Origin: Adenanthera pavonina
Taxonomy: Eukaryota > Streptophyta > Magnoliopsida > Fabales > Fabaceae
Direction of reading: 5' to 3'
Assembly: GCA_026686845.1 (NCBI GenBank)
Contig: JAIVEN010000006.1
Coordinates: forward strand, 29,930,501-29,994,500
DNA length: 64,000 bases
The position numbers and the translations under genes are program-made. The notes beneath the pieces were generated by a model. The model did no database searches and was not told where the DNA came from. It saw nothing but the letters and a program-made list of their open reading frames with translations. Shown here piece by piece: positions 1 to 12,424 of the stretch (position 1 is the first letter of the stretch; every line of letters starts with the position of its first letter).

Positions 1-475
1 CAAAAACTCTACTAAAATTTTGTGTTAAAGCTTTTTCACCTATACACTTCATTTATTACTCTTTAATTTTCATTTCTACTTTATTTAAAAGGGTTTTCAT
101 TTCCATAACAAATTTCTTTTTGGAATAAAGATTCTTTGTGAGAGGATTCACAAAGGGATAAAGTGAATCACTAGTGAGAGTGATTGAGAGATTTTCTATA
201 TTCTTAGAATAGAGCACAAATATTATATTGTGACATTGCAAAGAGCCCATTGAATCCTTGTTGATAATAGAAAATCACAAATGATGGCTTGAAGACTAGA
301 CATAGATTAAGTAAATTAGACCAAACCAAGATAAATCATTAAGTTTTTCTTGTCCCATATCTTTTATAGTTAATTTTCATTATACTCTTTTTCTACAAAC
401 TTTGGCTTTCACTACTATATTTATATTTTTGCAGAAAAACATCATACTTCCCAATTCACCTCCTCTTAGGAGGCC
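1..475 (+). mobile_element. 3' part of a SIRE-type LTR (fragment)
   Basis: The stretch shows the hallmarks of the end of the LTRs found elsewhere in the window: a 'gaggattcacaaaggga' block, a 'gacattgcaaagagcccatt' block, an 'accaagataaat' block, and finally an 'aattcacctcctcttagg' block followed by 'ggccagcag'. The upstream half lies outside the window. No primer-binding site follows, so this is a solo LTR or an orphan fragment. The exact right end is uncertain by about 10 bases because the usual CTAACA end is not conserved. Confidence 0.75.
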
Positions 476-1374
476 AGCAGTTAGGCAATCCTGGTCTTAA
501 AATTACTTTGAAGTAATAAGTAAATAAATCTAGTTGCTATTGAATGCTTTCCTGTTAGTGGATTTTTACTAATCACTTGTTTCATTATTGATGCTATTAA
601 TGCAGTTGTTTAATGATGCAAAATTACACATAATCCTCTAATTTATTTTTGTTTTATTTTATTGGTGTATGATGACATATATGGAATTTCTAATGCCAAC
701 TAACTTGTTTGTACTATGTCTTCTTTCCTGTTATTCTAGAGGTGTTTTGTGGGTAGCAAGTTTAGATACATTCAAATTAAATGAGGAAGATTAGTAGGAA
801 TTTTATGGTGGTCTATCATTTGGGCATTTTCTTTTCTACAGCTAAGCTAGGGTGATATTTAGTGGTCCACAAATGATTTTGAAGCTTTTACTTGGAGGTA
901 ATTTAAAGTAAACACATCGTTAGGTAGAAAGCAAATAGACTTGTTTAGAGTGAAGTATGCACATGCTATTACATCAGACTGTGATTTAGCTATTGCACAT
1001 TGTTATCTTCTCTCACATTGGCATTATTTTCTTGAATTACATCAATGATTAATCTTTTATTGTTGCCGATGATGAAGGAAAAATTAATGACTCACTTGAT
1101 TGTTAAATTTTGTCTATGGTTCATTGTTTTAAGGAAAAGAAGAAGATTAACTATTATAATGCTATCCGTTACCCTGCTTTGGTTGGGAAGCCTCTATTTT
1201 TTTAATTATTTTGATGATAACTTTGATATAAACTTATGCTTACAACTGTTATTTTCTTCTATCTTTTCCTTGTATTTAAGCATCTTTTTGGACTTGAATA
1301 TGTGGTAGTTGGCAAATCATATTGAGACTCCTGATTTTTTTTCAAAAAATGATTTTCTAGGATGGTGATCATAT
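476..1374. other. AT-rich interval without a recognisable gene; probably CACTA-element interior
   Basis: No conserved protein motif is visible. One 87-codon reading frame at 1045-1308 on the plus strand is hydrophobic but shows no recognisable family signature. The right end reads smoothly into 3089 once the solo LTR and one copy of its target duplication are removed. Both sides then carry the same 'tttctagga' repeats as the CACTA terminus at 3340, so this is probably the interior of that transposon. This is inference. Confidence 0.4.
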
Positions 1375-1379
1375 TAAAA

Positions 1380-3083
1380 TGTTGGTTCAGATGTTTTGAT
1401 AATTCTAAAACAAATGAGCTTGGAGATCCAATATCAAAAGAACATAAGAGAAATGAAGAATAAAGATAGAGTTTCCTGAAGATTGAAGAGCTGTTTCATA
1501 TGCTTTAAGAAATTATTTGTAAAAGAAGGTAGTTGAGCTTTGAATTTCAATTAATTAATATTAAATGAGATGACTAATTGAATGATTAATGATTAGCTCA
1601 CGATTTCAAAATGGTTTTCAAGAAAAGAGCTATCTTATGAGGATAAAGCTTCAATATCAAAATGATTCTAAGTATTCAATTGGTTTTCATGTACATGTTT
1701 TAGCTTATGGGGATAAGGTCTCAATTTGAAAGATATTTCTAAGCATTTACCCTATTTTTAAGAAAATATGTTACCTTATATGTATAACTATTGAAGGTTA
1801 TAGGGATAAAAACTCAATCTCAAAGCTTTTCCAAAGTCTAATTTTCAATTTAATGAAAAGGGATTGAGGTTATCCGTATAACACAACTTGGGGATCAAGT
1901 TCTCAAGTCTGTCCAAGTGGTTATCCTAATAAGGTAGGCATCTTATCCGCATAAGGAAGTGAACAGTGAAGGCAAGTGGTACTGTACAGCCCATTATTCA
2001 TATAACCTAGGGAGGTTATCTACATAACGTGTGTTACAGAGCATTTGGACTCTTCTCTATTAAAAGGTTATCCACATAACCTAGGGAGGTTATCCTCATA
2101 ACCTATCATTCAGAATACTTGAACTTTCCCTGGATAAATAGGTTATCCACATAACCTAGGGCGGTTATCGGCATAACCTATGTTACAGAACTAATAGCTC
2201 TTCTTCAGCAAAATAGGTTATTCATATAACCTTGGGAGGTTGTCCTAATAACCTAAGTTTCACAAAAAACTTAGTTTGAGAAAAACTTAATGTTATCCTA
2301 ATAACTAAGTGGGTTTTCATGAAAATGATTTTGAGCTAAAACTTAGTCATTCTGAGAACTATGTTATTTGCATAACCTAGCTAGGTTATCCATATAACGA
2401 GTGCTCTACGTTAAAAACAAAGGCAAATAGTTACCCGTTATTCGCATAACCTCTATCAGATGCATTTAATGCGGTAGGTGAACAACTATTTTACTGAGAG
2501 TAACAACTAATCTTTGTTTCTAATGGATAGTTCTGCTCCAAAACTATAAATAGAACCTCATTTAAGTTGTTGGAAAAATGAGAAAATCAATAAATACGCC
2601 AAAACTCTGCTGATTTTATTTCTAGTTCATTCAAAGCTTACCTACCCTCTATTTTGTTCATTAATTGTATCTTAACTTTCATATCCACTCTTTTGAGAGA
2701 GTTTTCATTATGTATACATCTACACACTTGTAGAGAGTACATAGTATGAGAATATACTAAGGGAGGTTACTTTTGAGTGAGAAAAGTAAGGGAGTTTATC
2801 TCAGCTCAAAGTTCAAAGTTGGTATTATACTGCGATCATTACAAGAACCCATTCAAATCTTGCAAGAGATAATGGAGAGATCCCAAGTGGTGGCTTGGGG
2901 ACTAGACATAGGTCAAGTGAAATAGACCGAACCAGGATAAACTACTAAGTCTTCTTTCCTTTACTCTTTATTTCTTATGCTCTGTTTTCAGTAATCCTTT
3001 AGTATCACTATTGTATTTCATCTTTACACAAAAATTTCAATCTTCCTAATTCACCCCCCTCTGGGAAGCTAGTTGAACTAATA
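1380..3083 (+). mobile_element. Solo LTR of a SIRE-related retrotransposon
   Basis: It starts TGTTGGTTCAGATGTTTTGA, aligning with the TGTTGAATCA-type LTR starts of elements A, C and E, and ends in the '...ttcacccccctctgggaag' block followed by CTAATA. A perfect 5-bp target duplication TAAAA flanks it (1375-1379 and 3084-3088). No PBS, gag or polypurine tract adjoins it. It is therefore a solo LTR left by recombination between the two LTRs of a former full element. Its middle differs strongly from the other SIRE LTRs, carrying a palindromic array, so it is a separate subfamily. It sits inside a CACTA-like element. Confidence 0.9.
1925..2460. repeat. Array of AGGTTAT-N4-ATAACCT palindromes in the LTR
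   Basis: About ten perfect or near-perfect 18-bp inverted repeats of the form AGGTTATnnnnATAACCT lie in this part of the LTR. The clearest are at 2065-2082, 2087-2104, 2140-2157, 2162-2179, 2215-2232 and 2238-2255. The N4 spacer varies (ccac, cctc, cggc) while the arms are conserved. They lie upstream of a TATA-like 'actataaatag' near 2543-2553, in the position of U3. Confidence 0.85.
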
Positions 3084-3088
3084 TAAAA

Positions 3089-3340
3089 GTCCTAAAAAAT
3101 TAACTTTCTAGGACTGTTATGAATATGACCATCCTGGAAAGTGCACTTCCCAAGGTAGATACATTTTATGTTTTATAGGACAGTTTTCTATTCCACCATC
3201 CTAAAAAGTGACTTTTTTCAGACTATTTGTCACTAGTCCTAGAAAATATGACTTTCTATAACTTCCACTTCTACCACTCTACAACAACAGTCTTATAGAG
3301 TCTTTTGCAATAGTCATAGAAAGCCTTTTTTGTAGTAGTG
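3089..3340. mobile_element. Terminal region of a CACTA (En/Spm) DNA transposon
   Basis: Read on the minus strand from 3340, the sequence begins CACTACTACAAAAAAGG, the classic terminal inverted repeat of plant CACTA elements. It continues with subterminal copies of a 'TAGAAAGTCA' / 'CCTAGAAA' motif in both orientations (3105-3120, 3225-3260), as expected for the transposase-binding subterminal region. The opposite terminus and a transposase gene are not visible in the window. The element was later hit by the SIRE LTR at 1380. Confidence 0.65.
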
Positions 3341-4134
3341 TCTCTTCTAACAATCAGTGAAGATTGATTCTGGGATATCACTAGGTTCTCTACTCACTAA
3401 TATGACCTACCTAAAGGCCACACTAATGATTGGACCATGATTCTCCTCTTCCTGGACCACCAGAATTGATGGTGATTTAGGGAAGGTGCATCCCCGAATC
3501 CACTGCCACCTGGATCTCTCGGGCAAAGGATGATGATTTAGTGGTAGGAATGTCTACATCAAATCTCACCACTTGAACATGAGGCCTAGCATGTTCCATG
3601 AGTAGATTGACATACCACGTGGTATACATCATCACCCATATCAACCAATGTTATCCATGCATAACAATGTGATGATGTCTTTCATGCTATCATGTTCCAA
3701 GCACATATGTATATATTCATCATTGATGTTATCATATTAGTATGCATGGTAACATACTATATCTCTCAGTGGGGATGCTACTGAATCATATATTAAAAGC
3801 TAAAGGCATATTCTCATAAATCACATAGAAAGAGTAGAGATATGAGTTACCATATCCTTGCTAGATATGAAAGAGTTAAACATATCTATGGGCACATATC
3901 ATCATATGGAGGGGGAAAAACATATATACATTTAAAAACAAATAAGACCACATGTAAAGTACACCCCAGTTACCTCTAATTGATTGTCTACATGCAAACA
4001 CACACAAAGGGGAGTCAGTAAGCCATTAGAGTACCAAGGCTGAATGAAATGCTTCTGGATCACTTCTTAGAATAACACAAGCCTCAATAAGCGATCTTGA
4101 GCACTACAATACCATAACACATTCAATTAACACA
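3341..4134 (-). mobile_element. Probable LTR portion of a minus-strand Ty3/gypsy chromovirus
   Basis: There is no coding sequence here. The segment is continuous with 15944-16378 when element A and one TTACA are removed, and that in turn is continuous with 18889-19200 when the solo LTR there is removed. The last segment ends exactly at a Ty3-type LTR start (TGTAACTACCC on the minus strand) next to a polypurine tract and pol remnant. I therefore read this as the distal part of the same LTR. The assignment is inference from continuity; no second LTR was found to confirm it. Confidence 0.4.
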
Positions 4135-4139
4135 TTACA

Positions 4140-5781
4140 AGTTAGTTAGGCTGGCTTCCCAAGAGGGGGGTGAATTGGGAAGCTTGAAAATTTTCTGCAA
4201 AATATCAAGAAAGTGAAGAAAGCAAAGTATAGAAGGTAAAATAGAGTATGAGTAAATCAACTGAAAAGTTGCAGTAAAGAGAAGAAAACTCAGATATTTA
4301 TCCTGGTTCGGTCTCTTCACTTGACCTACGTCCATTCCCCAAGTCACCACTTGAGATTTTCCACTATTCTGCAAGAATTCAGTGGGCTTCTTGCAAATGC
4401 CTCAGTACAAAAATGATGCTCTGTTTCTAGAGCTTCACTCAATCACTCTATGCACTCTTACAAAGTGCTTCCCAATCCCATGTGATATCCCCTCACAAGA
4501 AAATCTATCTTCTAGATGAAGATGAGATTGTTTACAAAGATTAAACTCTCTTAAACAGAGTAAATATGAAAGTTGGAGTATAAAATATTGAAGTGAGAGA
4601 GTAAGAGACTTTGAGTAGATGATTTGGCAGAGTTTTAGAATATACAATGTTAAAATCGTTACCCACAACTTCAAATGATGTTATATTTATAGATTTAGGT
4701 CTCAACTATCCGTTAGAGACAAAATCTATCCGTTGGAGAAGTTATCCAACGGTTACTGTGAAAAACTATCCGTTAACCAACCGCATTTAATGCTTCTGAC
4801 ATATTGAAATTCAAATTTCAGTTGGTCAACAGACGAATTTCACAGAAACCGAAGGTTAACAGCTTCAACGTAGAATGCCCGAAGTTCGTATGTCATGAAG
4901 TGAAATTCGAATTTTGATGTTTGGAAAAAGTTTCTTCGTTGTAACATACGAATTTTCATGTAAAAAGTTTTTCTGTTAAGTGTGAACAGTATTTTCAATT
5001 TGCTACAGTGCCTTCGAAATTCAAATTTTGGAACCCCAAAATTCATCTGTCCGTGGCTGATTTATAAGACACAGTAGTTCATATGATTCAAAATTCAAAT
5101 TTTCAAAGGGCAAAGTTCGTCTGTCAGAGAGACCTCTTTTCAGACTAACTTCAAAATTCGAATTTATAAATACTGTCATTCGTATGTTAACATATCATTC
5201 TAACGGACTCACAAGCTTAGTTTCTGAAATTTGAATTTTCATGTTCAAAGTTCGTCTGTCAGTGAGCAATTTTGAAATCCAATCTAAACTTGGTTTCAGA
5301 TGAACTTTGACACAATTTCAGACAAATTTCTTTAGTTTTCATAAGTTTCATTTTGTCTCAAATTTGAGTTTTCAAAACCCAAAGTTCGTCTGTTAGTGAA
5401 AGCTCCTTTCAGACACTTATCAAAATTCGTCTGTCCGAGAGGCATCTCTTCAGACTTGTTCAGTTTCAGTACGAAATTCAAATTTTCAAAGCCAAAGTTT
5501 GAATTTCCAAGATGACAGATCAGTATTAACCTTTCAAACTTCGTCTGTTGGTGGGTGTTTTTCAAATATTCCATGATTTAACACAGAATCAAGGTTTTAA
5601 AACATCTTTTCACCATATCAAAGTCTTTTACTTCAATAAAACATTACTAAACATCCTACATCTATCTTTGCACAGATTTATCCAGAATTTCTTCACTTGA
5701 AACCTTTTTGGGCACCTTTGATATCTTTATTCCAAGCTCTTGAAGGTTGATTTGGAATCATCAAAACTTCTTGATTCAACA
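4140..5781 (-). repeat. 3' LTR of element A
   Basis: It pairs with 14275-15938 over its full length. Relative to that copy it lacks about 22 bp near 5420, where the other LTR has two copies of 'caaaattcg' bracketing the missing segment, the signature of a short-repeat deletion. Like its partner it carries a TATA box (about 4682-4690, minus strand) and many TTCGAA and GACGAA motifs. Confidence 0.93.
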
Positions 5782-5795
5782 TTCTCTCCCTTTTT
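5782..5795 (-). other. Polypurine tract of element A
   Basis: On the minus strand this reads AAAAAGGGAGAGAA and directly abuts the TGTTGAATC start of the 3' LTR. It would prime plus-strand DNA synthesis. Copies C and E have AAAAAGGGGGAGAA at the same place, so A has one substitution. Confidence 0.85.
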
Positions 5796-6100
5796 GATGA
5801 TGAGAAAACAACTTGCAAACTGAAGTAGTACTTGGGTTTGCTTTAACAAGCTCCCCCTCAACATATGCATTATATATTAAAAGATATCATATATAGTAGA
5901 TGATGTGAAGAGATATAAAGAATACTAAGAACAGATCATTGCAACCATGGAATTCTTTCATTTTATTAAATATTGCTTTACAGAAACCAATTTATGCAAA
6001 GTACTTCGAAATACATAAATCAAATTGAAAACACAAACAATCATAACAAACAACTGAGACTCAATACAGCACTACAAGAGGACTCAAGCCTAAATTCTAA

Positions 6101-8309
6101 TCACTTCTTCTTTAGCTTGGTCTTCTTGTTGTAAGTCTTTCCAGATGGCTCAGCAACAGTCTTGCCAGTTTGTTTACTCTTCAGCAGCAGTCTTGCCAGT
6201 TTGCTTACTTTTCTCCCCCTTTTTAGCATCATCAAGAAGGAGAACAAAATCAGCCGGAGGAGGGATCTAAGAAACTGGAATAGCTTTGAGGGGCACAGGA
6301 TCAAAAGGCAGATGAGGCTCAGAAGGCTTAGAGCTTGGATCCTCATCATCAGAGACCTAAAGGAGCTCTTGCACCTTTTGTCTAGAAAGAGCCAATTGAG
6401 CCTTTTGTTCTTCTGAAAGACCATAAGCAGTGATAGATGAAGGAGCAGGGTCATCAGAACGGAACATTTCTTTGAGCCTTCTTCTCTGAGCTTGCAAGAG
6501 AGCATTGCGAGCAATAGCTTCAAAATCAACAACAGGCACAATGCTTCTTTCTTCATTGCTGGCAACTTCCATCATTGATGAAGTAGAAATGGCTGCCACT
6601 TGTCTTTCTACTTGCTCAGATTCGTGCTGGGACAAGATTGACTCTTGAGGATCTACAGTAATGGGATCATGAGAGCTTGAATACCGAGGTCCTTCTTCTT
6701 CCAAACCATAGTCCAAGGGAGGACTAGGACTTGGTGTCCTCATTGTACCAGCAGGCTCAGTATCATCTTCATCATCATCATGCTCAGAAGAGGCTAGCTC
6801 AAAGGGGCTTGGAGGCTCAGGAGTTGGAGACTGAACAGGCACAGAGAACCCTGACTGAGGTAGAGCTGATGTGGCAGGTATTGCACTCTGAATATCTTCA
6901 TAGGCATCAGCAACCACTTTCATGTTCTTGGCCAACTGGTGATTCTGATCTTGCAGATGAGCAAATTTGGCATTTTGCTCATCCCTAATGCTAAGTATGA
7001 GTGTAAACAAGCTGTCATATAACTCAGTGATCTTGGTTGGCTTGGCACGAGAGGATGGAGTAGATGGAATGTGAGTAGGCTTGGATGGAGATGGGATAGG
7101 TAGAGAATTCTGAGGTGCAGATCTAGTAGGAGCCTCAGAGGTACCTTCTTGCTGTTAGGAGGCACCTTCAACAAAGAAAAGATCTTCAGATTTTCCTGCT
7201 CCCTTCCTAATCCATCTTCCCTCATTTCTCTCAATCCCCATTCTTTGAAGTTCCTCCTCCTTGAAGATCTCAATGGGTTTCCCTTTCCCCTTCTCAAGAT
7301 GCTGAATTCTAGCATATTGTAGAATTCTAGAAATGATTGCTGCATAGGGGAGTGTATAGTCTTTCCTCTGATCCCTTGCCTTGATCATGTGTTGGAGTAT
7401 GATATGTCCCATGTTGATGAGCTTTCCACGCATGATTGCTACCATGACATGTGCCTCTGCCTTTGTTATCAGATTGAAGCTGCCTCCTTTGTTGAATATG
7501 ATCCTGGACATTATGTAGTGTAGGATCCTCACTTGAGCACTAAGGTCTGTAGGCTTCAGCAAGTTTGTGGTTGGCCTATTCTCCTTTCTTTTGAACAAAG
7601 TGTTCAGGATTGTGCTCTCTTTGTAGTTCAGAAAGATGCCACCTTCTTCATCAATAGTATCTGCCTTATCCATATAACTAGAGGCAATGATGTCAATCTT
7701 GAGGCCATCTTGCCTTGGGATTTCCAACACTTCATTAAAGGTCTCATTTGTGAGCCAAATGGTCCTTGATCTCAGATTGACCTCCCACTTCTTCTTCTTG
7801 CTGTTGTACTTCAAGGAGGCATACCATGTCTTTACCACTTCATCATCATACCTTTCTAATATCTCTAACAGATTCTTATATCTCAACATCCATATTCCAG
7901 CATCAAAACTGTTAGAGACCAAGAAATATTCCAAGTTCACACAATGAGGCTTGATTACCTTTTTATTGGCAAACTTGGTTGAGTATTCCTCCTGAATCTG
8001 TGGAGTACTCCATAATAGCAGTGTAGTAAGTTGATATTCTCCAGATTCAGTACTAGAGGAGGAAGTAGAAGCAACAGTATCAGCAGCAGTAGGAACAGGG
8101 ACCGAAGGTTCTGCTTTCTTTGAGGAAGAGGGTCCAGCTTTCTTTGATTCAACCTTTGGTGTGGTTTTTTGTAGTTTGGAGGGAGTTGCCTTGCTTGATT
8201 TGGCTTTTCTCTTCGATTTTTCACCCTCCTTTGAGGCATATTAGGATTTGACCAATCTCTTTGGATGAGCCTCTCCTTTTCCAGCTCCAGGATTCTTTAC
8301 TCTTGCCAT
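6101..8309 (-). pseudogene. Third ORF ('envelope-like') of element A, inactivated
   Basis: It starts at the ATG at 8309 (MARVK...) and ends at the TGA at 6101, in the position and with the sequence of the intact 727-aa ORF of element B at 33997-36180. The conserved core (7155-7940: 'RYDDEVVKTWYASLKYNS', 'NKGGSFNLIT', 'MIKARDQRK') is readable. It is broken by an early stop near 8240, a stop after 'EGAS' at 7157 and at least one frame change near 6360. The C-terminal lysine-rich tail is still visible. Function in the family is unknown; the name reflects only position after pol. Confidence 0.9.
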
Positions 8310-9307
8310 TTCAGTGGATGAATGTTTCAGAATGAAACCGAGATTGGGTTTTTAGGATGCGAAATGATGTTTAAACAGTGGGAAAAGAAGATTTTTTATC
8401 AGAAATTAAGAGTATTGATGAGAGAATTTGAACAGACTCAGAGAGGAAAAGAATAGGGTTGTGTCTGTTCAATGGAAAATGTCAGTTTTAAAGTAAGTAA
8501 CCGCTTGACAGACGAATTTTGAGGGGCCAAAAATTCGAACTTCGAGCAATTAAAAGTTAAATTGTTCAACAAAGTTTACTGACAGACGAATTTTCTTCTG
8601 AAAGTTCATCTGACAGAGGCTTGGTTCAAGCAACACAAGATGAACAGACGAACTTTGTTTCAACAAAGTTCAAATTTTAAAGAGCAAACATCAAGCAGCA
8701 ATCAAATCAGCAACTAACAAACAAATTATGCATATTAAACTTCATCTTTCAAGGATTCAACATTAAGAGCATGCTTCAACAGACAAATTTGAAATCAGAA
8801 ATTTGAATTTCTTTACTTTGTAAAGGTTTTCCAACATTCGTATGTTAAGAATTAATCATTTGTATAATCATCATGTTGGACAAACATAACTTTGAAATTT
8901 TTACTTTTGAAAATTTGAACTTTCAAGGTCCAACAGACGAATTTTGAGGTATCACCGAGAACTGTTCCAATGTATAACAAGCTGAAGTTCATTTGTTGGG
9001 CATCCAAATTCGAATGTTGACCATACTGACTTGTTCAGAAACTTAGTTTTTCAAGGAAATTCGTCTAACACACAATTAAGATACGAATTTCAACTTTCAA
9101 AACTTACAGAATGGATCCAGAAACTCAGAATTTTTGCCTTTTTCTTCACTTTTTGATTGTTCCATTTTTGTGTGCTCCAATTTTCAGATTTATTGCCATT
9201 GTATCTCATGAGGAGCTCCTACAACTTAAATTAAATTGACTCTGATGCTAAAGTTAGAATTAATTTAATGTTGGAAAATCTAAAAATAGAATTGTACACG
9301 GATTTAC
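8310..9307 (-). other. Spacer between RNase H and the env-like ORF of element A
   Basis: This noncoding spacer holds repeated CAGACGAA and TTCGAA motifs like those of the LTR U3 (about 8510-9080). Near its pol end it carries a 3' splice-site-like run ending TAG at 9219-9221 on the minus strand, where elements B and C have a CAG. No reading frame is conserved between the three copies. Confidence 0.7.
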
Positions 9308-12300
9308 TTACAATTCATTAGGATTTACCATACCTAATTCTCTTCTGATTTTGCAATGTCTATCTTCTGATAGAGGCTTTGTCAAGATATCTGCAACTTG
9401 ATCCTCAGTTTGGATGTATTCTAGTCTGATTTCTCCTTTCAAAACATGATCCCTTATGAAGTGGTGCCTAACTTCAATATGTTTTGTTCTTGAAGGCATG
9501 ACAGGATTCTTTGTGATATTAATGGCACTTTGGTTGTCACACATGATTGGTATTTCTTTCATCTCAACCTCAAGATCTTCAAGCTGTTGTTTCATCCAGA
9601 TGATTTGGGCACAATAGCTTTTAGCTGCAACATACTCAGCCTCTGCTGTGGATAAGGCCACACAGTTTTGCTTCTTGCTAAACCATGAAACCAAGGATCC
9701 TCCTAAAAATTGACAAGTTCCACTTGTGCTTTTTCTGTCAGTTTTGGATCCTGTAAAGTCAGCATCAGTGTATCATTTGAGATCTTCTCCATTGCCCTTT
9801 GGATACCAAAGACCCATCTATGAAGTTCCAATAAGATATCTGAAGATACGTTTCACAGCAGTTGCATGGGTTTCCTTGGAACATGATTGGAATCTTTCAC
9901 ACATACAAACACTAAACATGATATCAGGTCTATTGGCAGTTAGGTATAGTAGGGATCCAATCATTCTTCTATACTGGGTTATGTCAAACATTTTCCCTTT
10001 TTCATCCATATCCAGTTTGGTTGTAGTAGCCATAGGTGTTCCCACAGGCTTGGCATTTTCCGTTCCAAACTTCTTTAGCAGTTCTTTCAGATACTTGGAT
10101 TGATTAAGAAAAATACCATCATTGCACTGCCTGATTTACAATTCAAGGAAGAAGCTGAGTTCACCCATCATGGACATTTCAAATTCCCCCTGCATTAACT
10201 TAGTAGCACCAAATATAATATCATCAACATAGATTTGAACAATAAGTAAATCTTTATTTTCTTTCTTAGTAAATAAAGTTGTATCTACTTTTCCTTTGTT
10301 GAACCCCTTTTTAGTTAGAAAATTACTTAATCTTTCATACCATGCTCTAGGGGCTTATTTTAAACCATAAAGAGCTTTCTTCAGTTTATAAACATGGTTT
10401 GGTTTTGTAGAGTCCTCAAAACCTGGAGGTTGGTCTACATAAACCTCTTCCATGATATATCCATTTAGAAGAGCACTCTTCACATCCATTTGATACAACA
10501 AAATATTTTTCATGCATGCATATGCCAATAGAATTCTAATTGCTTCTATTCTAGCCACTGGAGCAAAGGTTTCTTCAAAATCAATAGCTTCTTCTTGATT
10601 TTATCCTTTAGCAACCAGTCTAGCTTTATTTCTGATAATTGATCCTGATTCATCAAGTTTATTTCTAAAAACCCATTTGGCACCAATGACGGGATGATTT
10701 TTGGGTCCAGGCACTAAATCCCAGACTTGATTTCTTTCAAACTGATTTAATTCATCTTACATAGCCAAAATCCAGTATTCATCAGTTAAGGCTTCTTCAG
10801 TACATTTAGGTTCAATTTGTGAGATGAAAGCACAATTAATCATTTGATCCCTTATCTGTTTTCTGGTTCTAACTCTCCCTTGAACATTCCCTATCACTTG
10901 ATCAACAGGATGATTCATTTGATATCTCCAAGCTCTAGGGAGTTCTTGAGACATTTCTTCATTATTTTCTTCTTCAAAATCTCTCTCCTGAATATCTTCC
11001 TCTATGTTAATAGATTCAGATATTTTTGGAGGTTCAATTTTACCTTCATCAGAGATATCTAACTTTTTAAAGTTTGAGACAAGATCATCCTCATCAGTAG
11101 CATATTTGGAAGCAGTTTCATTTTCAATAAATACTACATGCAAAGATTCTTCTACCAATTTAGACTTTTTATTAAAAACTCTATATGCCTTACTTCTACT
11201 AGAATAGCCTAGAAATATACCTTCACCAGATTTGGCATCAAACTTACCCAGATTCTCTTTTCCATTGTTGTGAATGAAGCATTTGTAGCCGAACACATGG
11301 AGATGTGAGAGATTTGGCTTTCTTTCTTTGTACAGCTCATAAGGAGTCTTCCCAAGGATTGGTCTGATGTAGGCTCTATTTATGATGTAGCTTGCTGTAT
11401 TCACTGCATCAGCCCAAAATACTCGAGAGAGTTCCTTTTCATTTATCATAGCTCTAGCCATCTCTCCAATTGTTTTGTTCTTCCTTTCTACTACTCCATT
11501 CTGTTGAGGAGTTCTTGGAGCTGAGAAGTTATGGTCAATTCCATGCTCATTACAATACTCCAGAAAGCATGAGTTCTCAAATTCTCCTCCATGATCTAAC
11601 CTGATAGACACAATGGAAATACCTTTCTCATTTTGCACTTTCTTGGCTAAGGTTATAAATGCATCAAAGGTATCACTTTTAGAAAAAAGAAACAATGTCC
11701 ATGTAAATCTAGAGTAATCATCCACAATTACAAGCACATACAGGTTTCCACAAATGCTTTTTACCCTAGATAGGCCAATTAAATCCATATGCAGTAGTTC
11801 TAGAAGTCTAGTTGTGGTGACTATGTTTTTGGGTTTGAAAGAGGATTTAGTTTGTTTTCCTCTTAGACATGCATCACATTCTTTATCTTTTTCAAAAGCA
11901 ATTTTTGGCAGGCCAGTGACTAACTCATTTTTAACCAATTTTGAAAGCTGATTCATATTAACATGAGCTAATCTTCTATGCCACAACCAACTATCATTGT
12001 CCTGACTAATCAAGCAAATAGAATCTAGGGGAGGAAGTTCATTAAGATCAATAGTACAGTAGTTACCATCCTTTTGAGCTTTGAGAATTACTTTATGATC
12101 ACTTTTTCTGATGACTAGGTAGAATTTTGAGTCAAACATTACCTAGTTTCCTTTGTCACATGTTTGGCTCACACTCAGCAGATTGTGGTTGAGGCCAATC
12201 ACAAATAGCACATTTTCAATGGATGTTTTAGGATTCTTGCCTACAATGCCAATGCCAAATATTCTGCCATATTGATCACCTCCAAAGGTCACCTTTCCTC

Positions 12301-12424
12301 CTTTCTTGTCTCTAAGGGTGATGAACTTGTCCTTGTCACCAGTCATGTAACTTGAGTAGGCACTATCCATATACCATTTATTGTTCTTTCTAGCTTTGAG
12401 ACAAACCTGCAAAACAAAGTTCAT
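9308..12424 (-). pseudogene. pol: pol of element A: protease, integrase, RT, RNase H (inactivated)
   Basis: It starts at an ATG at 12424 overlapping the gag stop by four bases. Recognisable parts in order are: protease site (DSA, with the following C and H both changed to Y), HHCC zinc region, integrase, RT with YVDD, and RNase H ending 'GMVNPNEL'. At least six in-frame stops are present: after 'DKGN' (12143), after 'ILAM' (10757), in 'AKG*NQEE', in 'YGLK*APR', after 'FFLEL' and twice in RNase H. RT has also lost nine codons between 'FGAT' and 'KLMQG' (27 bp, near 10200) flanked by a short TTAG repeat. Element B shows the intact form. Confidence 0.95.

Noticed and set aside
1045..1308. An 87-codon hydrophobic plus-strand frame as a membrane protein gene
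   Set aside because: No recognisable family, no conserved start context or neighbours, and it lies in probable transposon interior. A frame of this length is expected by chance in AT-rich DNA only occasionally, so it is noted but not called.
1925..2460. A CRISPR-like array, because of regularly recurring palindromes
   Set aside because: The repeat spacing is irregular, the intervening sequence is part of a plant LTR, and there are no cas genes; the DNA is eukaryotic.
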